A stretch of DNA of 19,257 nt, taken from positions 1 to 19,257 of the forward strand of contig DAOUPY010000002.1 of NCBI GenBank assembly GCA_030625925.1. The letters are read 5' to 3'. Positions 15,640 through 19,257 of the stretch are shown here, piece after piece. The notes under the pieces are model-generated. The model saw only the letters and a program-made list of their open reading frames with translations, was not told the origin of the DNA and searched no databases. Source of the stretch: Fusobacteriaceae bacterium. GTDB lineage: Bacteria; Fusobacteriota; Fusobacteriia; Fusobacteriales; Fusobacteriaceae. The position numbers and the translations under genes were made by a program. Positions within the stretch are counted from its first letter, which is position 1, and each line of letters starts with the position of its first letter.

Positions 15640-16275
15640 TTATACCAAATCGACACCTATTTTTTTCATCAATTCTTTTATCTCATTTTTATCTATCTGC
15701 TTTATAAGTATCTTCCCCAATTTTTTTTCAAACATAATATTTTTATCCACTTCTTTATCCTCATGCATAATCTGAACCTCACCTATCCTTACTTTGGGAT
15801 ATTCAGCTTCTTCTATATATATAAAACTACTTTGATATTTATTAATTTCACAGCCGGCATGGAGAGTTCCATGGGCTTTTCCGTAAACAAAAATATTTTT
15901 TTTACTTTTCACATATGATCCGGGATTCAAATTTCCCAATATTATTACACTGGCTTCTGAATTAATTTTTTCACCGGATCTTAAATTTCCATAATGAAAT
16001 CTAAAATCTACTTTTTTCTCTGTTATTTTATTTAATTTATCGACTTTCCCCAAAGGTTTTAGGCTTATTATAGACTCTATTAATTTCTCTAATTGTAATA
16101 TTTGACTATCGCTAAAATTTGAATTTACTATCTTATAAAATTTTAATGTTTTAAGTAATTTATAGTTTTTTATAACTATACCTTTTAATTGGTCCTCTAT
16201 CATCTCAAAACTTGTCGTTGAAGGTACTCTTATTCCAACTAAATTCCCCGATATATTTAGTATTATCTTCTCCAT
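15640..16275 (-). CDS. minC: Septum site-determining protein MinC
   Basis: MinC blocks FtsZ assembly away from mid-cell and is recruited to the membrane by MinD. The product has 211 aa. The N-terminal FtsZ-inhibiting domain (about 1-78) is weakly conserved. The C-terminal beta-helix domain (about 92-170) is diagnostic: NLRSGEKINSEASVIILGNL, NPGSYVKSKKNIFVYGKAHG and TLHAGCEINK (137-146). A charged tail of about 35 residues follows. The ATG at 16275 sits directly after a purine-rich AAGGGGGAGGT. No minD or minE is adjacent; the next gene on the strand is tsaD. Confidence 0.9.
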   Translation of the reverse strand: MEKIILNISGNLVGIRVPSTTSFEMIEDQLKGIVIKNYKLLKTLKFYKIVNSNFSDSQILQLEKLIESIISLKPLGKVDKLNKITEKKVDFRFHYGNLRSGEKINSEASVIILGNLNPGSYVKSKKNIFVYGKAHGTLHAGCEINKYQSSFIYIEEAEYPKVRIGEVQIMHEDKEVDKNIMFEKKLGKILIKQIDKNEIKELMKKIGVDLV

Positions 16276-16316
16276 ACCTCCCCCTTTATTTATAGATATA
16301 TTTTTTCACCTTATAT

Positions 16317-16344
16317 TTTATAACTCCACTTAACTCTTTGTCAA
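16317..16344 (-). promoter_or_regulatory. Promoter of minC-tsaD
   Basis: On the minus strand a consensus TTGACA (16339-16344) and TATAAA (16317-16322) are separated by 16 nt. The start of transcription would be near 16310, about 35 nt before the minC start codon. Confidence 0.7.
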
Positions 16345-16352
16345 TACAATTT

Positions 16353-16380
16353 TTTAAACTCCTATTCTATATATTACAAT
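16353..16380 (+). promoter_or_regulatory. Possible promoter of mscS
   Basis: TTTAAA (16353-16358) and TACAAT (16375-16380) are spaced 16 nt apart on the plus strand, back-to-back with the minC promoter. The -35 is weak. Other A/T-rich -10-like boxes nearer the gene (about 16430-16438) cannot be excluded. Confidence 0.35.
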
Positions 16381-16466
16381 ATCTGCCATATATCATTTTT
16401 TAAAAGGATTTAATATTTTTAACAGTATAGTTATAGCGTTCGAATTTATTTTTAGGAGGTAAGGCT

Positions 16467-17267
16467 ATGAACTATGTAGATTATTTTTCTACACTTTTTA
16501 TCACTTATGGAATTAAACTTCTCTATGCTGTATTAATATGGGTTATTGGAAAGTTTATCATCAGTAAATTAATGCTATTGGTAGACAAGAAAATGGAACT
16601 TGCTCGTACTGAAATTACGTTAAAGAAATTTTTACATTCTATAGTTAACACACTCTTTTATACATTTTTATTTATTATCATCATATCTACACTGGGGATT
16701 CAAACAGCATCCTTTATAGCAGTACTAGGTGCGGCTTCTTTAGCTATTGGATTTGCACTTCAAGGTAGTTTAGCTAACTTTGCCGGCGGGGTATTAATTA
16801 TTCTCTTCAAACCATATAAAATCGGTGACTATATTGAAGCCTCTGGAGTTGCTGGAACGGTTATTGAAATTCAGATTTTTGCTACCCTTTTAAATACTGT
16901 GGATAACAAAAGAGTTGTTATTCCAAATGGAAAATTATCCAATGATACCCTTGTAAATTACTCTAAAAACCCAGTTAGGAGGGTAGATATTGTATTTGGG
17001 GTAGGTTACAACGATGACATCGAAAAAGCTAAATCAGTTCTTGTTGAAATTGCAGATTCTCAAGAAAAAATATTAAAAAACCAAGAAGCTTTTGTTGAAA
17101 TAGTCGAATATGGAAGTTCATCTGTTAACTTAGTATATCGGGTTTGGTGTAATACTGCTGACTATTGGGATGTTTATTTTTGTTCTATGAAGATGGCAAA
17201 AACTGAATTTGATAAAGCTAATATCTCTATTCCATATCCACAAATGGATGTCCATGTAGAAAAATAA
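16467..17267 (+). CDS. mscS: Small-conductance mechanosensitive channel, MscS family
   Basis: MscS channels open under membrane tension to release osmolytes during hypo-osmotic shock. The 266 aa match the compact E. coli MscS type. There are three membrane segments: about 10-35, 56-77 and the pore helix 80-113, which is Gly/Ala-rich (IAVLGAASLAIGFALQGSLA, then NFAGGVLIILF). The beta domain follows with KPYKIGDYIEASGVAGTVIEI and RVVIPNGKLSND. The C-terminal alpha/beta domain ends FDKANISIPYPQMDVHVEK, the usual MscS ending. The ATG at 16467 follows TTAGGAGG. It stands alone with its own downstream terminator. Confidence 0.97.
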   Translation: MNYVDYFSTLFITYGIKLLYAVLIWVIGKFIISKLMLLVDKKMELARTEITLKKFLHSIVNTLFYTFLFIIIISTLGIQTASFIAVLGAASLAIGFALQGSLANFAGGVLIILFKPYKIGDYIEASGVAGTVIEIQIFATLLNTVDNKRVVIPNGKLSNDTLVNYSKNPVRRVDIVFGVGYNDDIEKAKSVLVEIADSQEKILKNQEAFVEIVEYGSSSVNLVYRVWCNTADYWDVYFCSMKMAKTEFDKANISIPYPQMDVHVEK

Positions 17268-17284
17268 AAAATAAGAAAAAATAG

Positions 17285-17314
17285 AAATCAGGGAATTTTT
17301 CCCTGATTTTTATT
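17285..17314 (+). terminator. Intrinsic terminator after mscS
   Basis: AAATCAGGGAA (17285-17295) pairs with TTCCCTGATTT (17299-17309) around three T residues, followed by a short T-rich tail. The tail coincides with the -35 region of the next gene's promoter. Confidence 0.85.
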
Positions 17315-17333
17315 CTCCTATCTATGTTATAAT
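17303..17333 (+). promoter_or_regulatory. Extended -10 promoter of the DUF4015-type gene
   Basis: TATAAT (17328-17333) is preceded by TGT, giving an extended -10. The -35 is poor; CTGATT (17303-17308) lies within the 3' arm of the mscS terminator at 19 nt spacing. Transcription would begin about 30 nt before the ATG. Confidence 0.6.
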
Positions 17334-17368
17334 TAACTCACATTAAATCATTAAAAAAGGAGATAAAT

Positions 17369-18865
17369 ATGCGAAAAATAAAAATGATAATTTTTTCATC
17401 CATACTCATTATGACATTTTTTTTCATCTTTAAAAATAAAGATGATCTTTTCTCAAAAAAAGAAATAGTCAGCAAGAAAGAGGCGACCTTACCCGCTACT
17501 ATGTATCTTTCAGAATTAATCACTTTAAGGAGCAGTATCCATGGAAAACCCAAAAATTCATTGACCATTGGTACCCTGGTAAATGTTTTAAAAATTAAAG
17601 AAAATTGGGTATATATATCCACTAACAACTCTGACTATAAGGGGTGGATCGAAAAAAAATATCTCACTGAGATTAAATTAGAAGATAAAGAAATATTTGA
17701 AACTATCAAAGTCCTAACCAGTGTCCCAGTAAGTACCCAAGGGGGCGAAAACAATGAAAAAGTTGAGCAAAAATTTATAAAAAAAATGATAGATACAGAT
17801 TTCAATATCAAAGAACTATATCAATTAGGCGATGTACAGTTTAAATCTATCCATAAACAGATCTATAAAAATAATCCTAAAGAAGATATTAAAGCTATCT
17901 ATATTTCTCTCAATGGAATGTATCATGTAGATGATTATATTAAGTTAGCTAAAAAAACAAATATCAATGCATTTGTTTTAGATGTGAAAAATGATCATGG
18001 AAGGGTTTTGTTTGACTCCCCTATCGCACGCAAAACCTTGGGAGATTCCTATATTCGTTCTAGGATAAAAGAAATCGAACCATTCATAAAAAAACTAAAG
18101 AAAAACAATATTTACCTTATTGGTAGGATCTCTACCTTTAAAGATGAAGCATACGCTGTTTCCAATAAGAATGATGTCATCCTTGATAAAAGATATAACC
18201 GCGCTTACCAGAGTTCAGACAAAATTCCATGGCTGTCACCCTATAACCGAAATGCTTGGCATTACAATATAGAGTTGGCTAAGGAAGCTGCTGACATTGG
18301 GTTCAATGAAATTTTATTTGATTATGTCAGGTTCCCTGACAGAGTTCAAAACCTAGAAAAAAAATCAAAATTAGTCTATAACAACACTTATTCAGAAACA
18401 AAACCTGAGGTTATCCAAAGCTTTTTAAAATATGCCCATGATGTACTAGCTAAAAAAGAAGTTTATATAGCTGCGTCTGTTTTTGGTCAGATCGGCATCT
18501 CAAAAACTGATGAAAATATTGGTCAGCATTGGGAGTCTATTTCTAATGTAGTTGATTTTATCAACCCTATGGCTTATCCATCTCATTATGCATATGGTAC
18601 ATATGGACTGAAAAACCCGGATAACAATCCATTTTTACTATTAAACAATTACACAAAAGATGTGGTTTTAAGAAATAAGAATCTGGAAAGTCCCGCTGTC
18701 ATTGAAACATGGATCCAAGGTTTTAGTGCTCCTTGGATTAGAAATCATAGAAGTTATAGAACAAAAGAGTTAAAGGAGCAGATAAAGGCTCTTGAGATAG
18801 AAGGTTTAAACAGTTATCTCGTTTGGAATGCATCCAGCCGTTATTATTGGGACGGATTGAAATAA
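17369..18865 (+). CDS. Membrane-anchored or exported SH3b plus DUF4015-type putative glycoside hydrolase
   Basis: The product has 498 aa. An N-terminal hydrophobic segment (about 5-22, preceded by Arg/Lys) is a signal anchor or signal peptide. A bacterial SH3-like domain covers about 43-102 (ELITLRSSIHGKP, NWVYISTNN, GWIEKKYL), a fold common in cell wall-binding proteins. Residues about 172-490 match the DUF4015 family of putative glycoside hydrolases with a TIM-barrel pattern: KAIYISLNGM, INAFVLDVKNDHG (199-211), YLIGRISTFKDE, GFNEILFDYVRFPD (311-324), DFINPMAYPSHY and IETWIQGF. Conserved Asp/Glu in these strands are candidate catalytic residues. The substrate is unknown; a cell wall or exopolysaccharide glycan is an inference. 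The ATG at 17369 follows AAGGAG. Confidence 0.82.
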   Translation: MRKIKMIIFSSILIMTFFFIFKNKDDLFSKKEIVSKKEATLPATMYLSELITLRSSIHGKPKNSLTIGTLVNVLKIKENWVYISTNNSDYKGWIEKKYLTEIKLEDKEIFETIKVLTSVPVSTQGGENNEKVEQKFIKKMIDTDFNIKELYQLGDVQFKSIHKQIYKNNPKEDIKAIYISLNGMYHVDDYIKLAKKTNINAFVLDVKNDHGRVLFDSPIARKTLGDSYIRSRIKEIEPFIKKLKKNNIYLIGRISTFKDEAYAVSNKNDVILDKRYNRAYQSSDKIPWLSPYNRNAWHYNIELAKEAADIGFNEILFDYVRFPDRVQNLEKKSKLVYNNTYSETKPEVIQSFLKYAHDVLAKKEVYIAASVFGQIGISKTDENIGQHWESISNVVDFINPMAYPSHYAYGTYGLKNPDNNPFLLLNNYTKDVVLRNKNLESPAVIETWIQGFSAPWIRNHRSYRTKELKEQIKALEIEGLNSYLVWNASSRYYWDGLK

Positions 18866-18878
18866 ATATTTTTCTAAA

Positions 18879-18915
18879 TTAAAGAGGCTGATCCAAAAGG
18901 ATCAGCCTCTTTTTT
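18879..18915 (+). terminator. Intrinsic terminator after the DUF4015-type gene
   Basis: AAAGAGGCTGATCC (18881-18894) pairs perfectly with GGATCAGCCTCTTT (18899-18912) around an AAAA loop, followed by a T run ending at 18915. This is a strong, canonical terminator. The stretch 18916-19054 that follows holds no gene or clear element. Confidence 0.92.
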
Positions 18916-19054
18916 GATTACCAAACCTAGTAATTGACCGACTAGAGAAACATATTATTTAGTAGTTATTTCAAAGCGAAATTTACTTATGAGTCACTCT
19001 TTAATTTGTTATGAATAAGTAATAGTCACCTTTTTATTTTTGATAGTATACATA

Positions 19055-19091
19055 AAAAAAGATCTGTCAATTCTATCGACAGATCTTTTTT
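19055..19091 (-). terminator. Terminator of the rRNA/tRNA-Ala operon
   Basis: AAAAAAGATCTGTC (19055-19068) pairs with GACAGATCTTTTTT (19078-19091) around 9 nt. Read on the minus strand it ends in a T run 36 nt downstream of tRNA-Ala. The stem is symmetrical, so it can also act on the plus strand. Confidence 0.85.
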
Positions 19092-19126
19092 ATATAAATC
19101 AGAATAATACCTGATTAAGTTTTATT

Positions 19127-19202
19127 TGGTGGAGATAAGCGGGGTCGAACCGCTGACCTCCGCAGTGCAAGTGCGGCGCTCTCCCAACTGAGCTATATCC
19201 CC
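19127..19202 (-). tRNA. tRNA-Ala (anticodon UGC)
   Basis: This is a complete 76-nt cloverleaf: acceptor GGGGATA/TATCTCC, D stem GCTC/GAGC, anticodon stem CCGCA/TGCGG with loop CTTGCAC, T stem AGCGG/CCGCT with loop TTCGACC. It has discriminator A and an encoded CCA (19127-19129). It follows 5S rRNA by about 13 nt. Confidence 0.97.
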
Positions 19203-19215
19203 TTAAATAAAAAAG

Positions 19216-19257
19216 ACTTGGCAAGTTCCTATCCTCCCAAGGGGCTGCCCCCTAAGT
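19216..19257 (-). rRNA. 5S ribosomal RNA, 3' end (partial)
   Basis: On the minus strand the sequence resembles the 3' third of bacterial 5S rRNA: an arm GGGGGCAGCCCC, then GGGAGGATAGGAACTTGCCAAGT, of which the final GCCAAGT would pair with the 5' end. The rest lies beyond the window. The boundary at 19216 is approximate. It implies the distal end of an rRNA operon. Confidence 0.82.

Noticed and set aside
18916..19054. Possible small gene or RNA between the two terminators
   Set aside because: Only short A/T-rich repeats of about 5 bp are seen; no ORF with a ribosome binding site and no clear structure.

Overview
This window is an AT-rich bacterial chromosome segment built almost entirely of core genes. 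The source is most likely a member of the Fusobacteriota, perhaps of the Ilyobacter/Propionigenium/Psychrilyobacter type. That placement is an inference from two features: a Firmicute-like gene order (rlmB, sigH-like sigma factor, rpmG, secE, nusG, rplK, rplA, rplJ, rplL, rpoB) and a Gram-negative envelope gene (a signal-peptide protein of outer-membrane beta-barrel type ending in an aromatic residue). Strong AGGAGG-type ribosome binding sites precede most genes. I see no mobile element, CRISPR array or prophage.

Layout. From about 5.8 kb leftwards, the minus strand carries a transcription/translation operon: a sigma-70-type promoter, rpmG, tRNA-Trp, secE, nusG, rplK, rplA, rplJ, rplL and the first 649 codons of rpoB, which runs off the left edge. 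It is rich in cis-acting RNA: a probable L1 site before rplK, a hairpin before rplA, a canonical L10 leader with an attached terminator before rplJ, and a large unexplained nested structure between rplL and rpoB. From 12.56 kb to 5.92 kb, a second minus-strand operon starts at a good extended -10 promoter. It holds a YueI-like protein with a cysteine-pair tail, murA, rlmB, a SigH-type sigma factor, leuS and an outer membrane protein, and ends at a strong intrinsic terminator.

The right third has a plus-strand gene for a large exported protein of beta-sandwich repeats (12.7-14.5 kb). A bidirectional terminator follows, then minC and tsaD on the minus strand. A divergent promoter region leads into plus-strand mscS and then an exported SH3b plus DUF4015-type putative glycoside hydrolase. 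The right edge is the end of an rRNA operon on the minus strand: the 3' part of 5S rRNA, tRNA-Ala(UGC) and a terminator.

The genes serve ribosome and RNA polymerase synthesis, tRNA charging and modification (LeuRS, TsaD), rRNA methylation (RlmB), cell wall synthesis and division (MurA, MinC) and the envelope. The signals I consider most worth a second look are the nested RNA structure just upstream of rpoB, the U-tract-less hairpin spanning the sigH stop codon, the YueI/zinc-ribbon-like fusion heading the murA operon, and the SigH-type sigma factor in what looks like a non-sporulating diderm.
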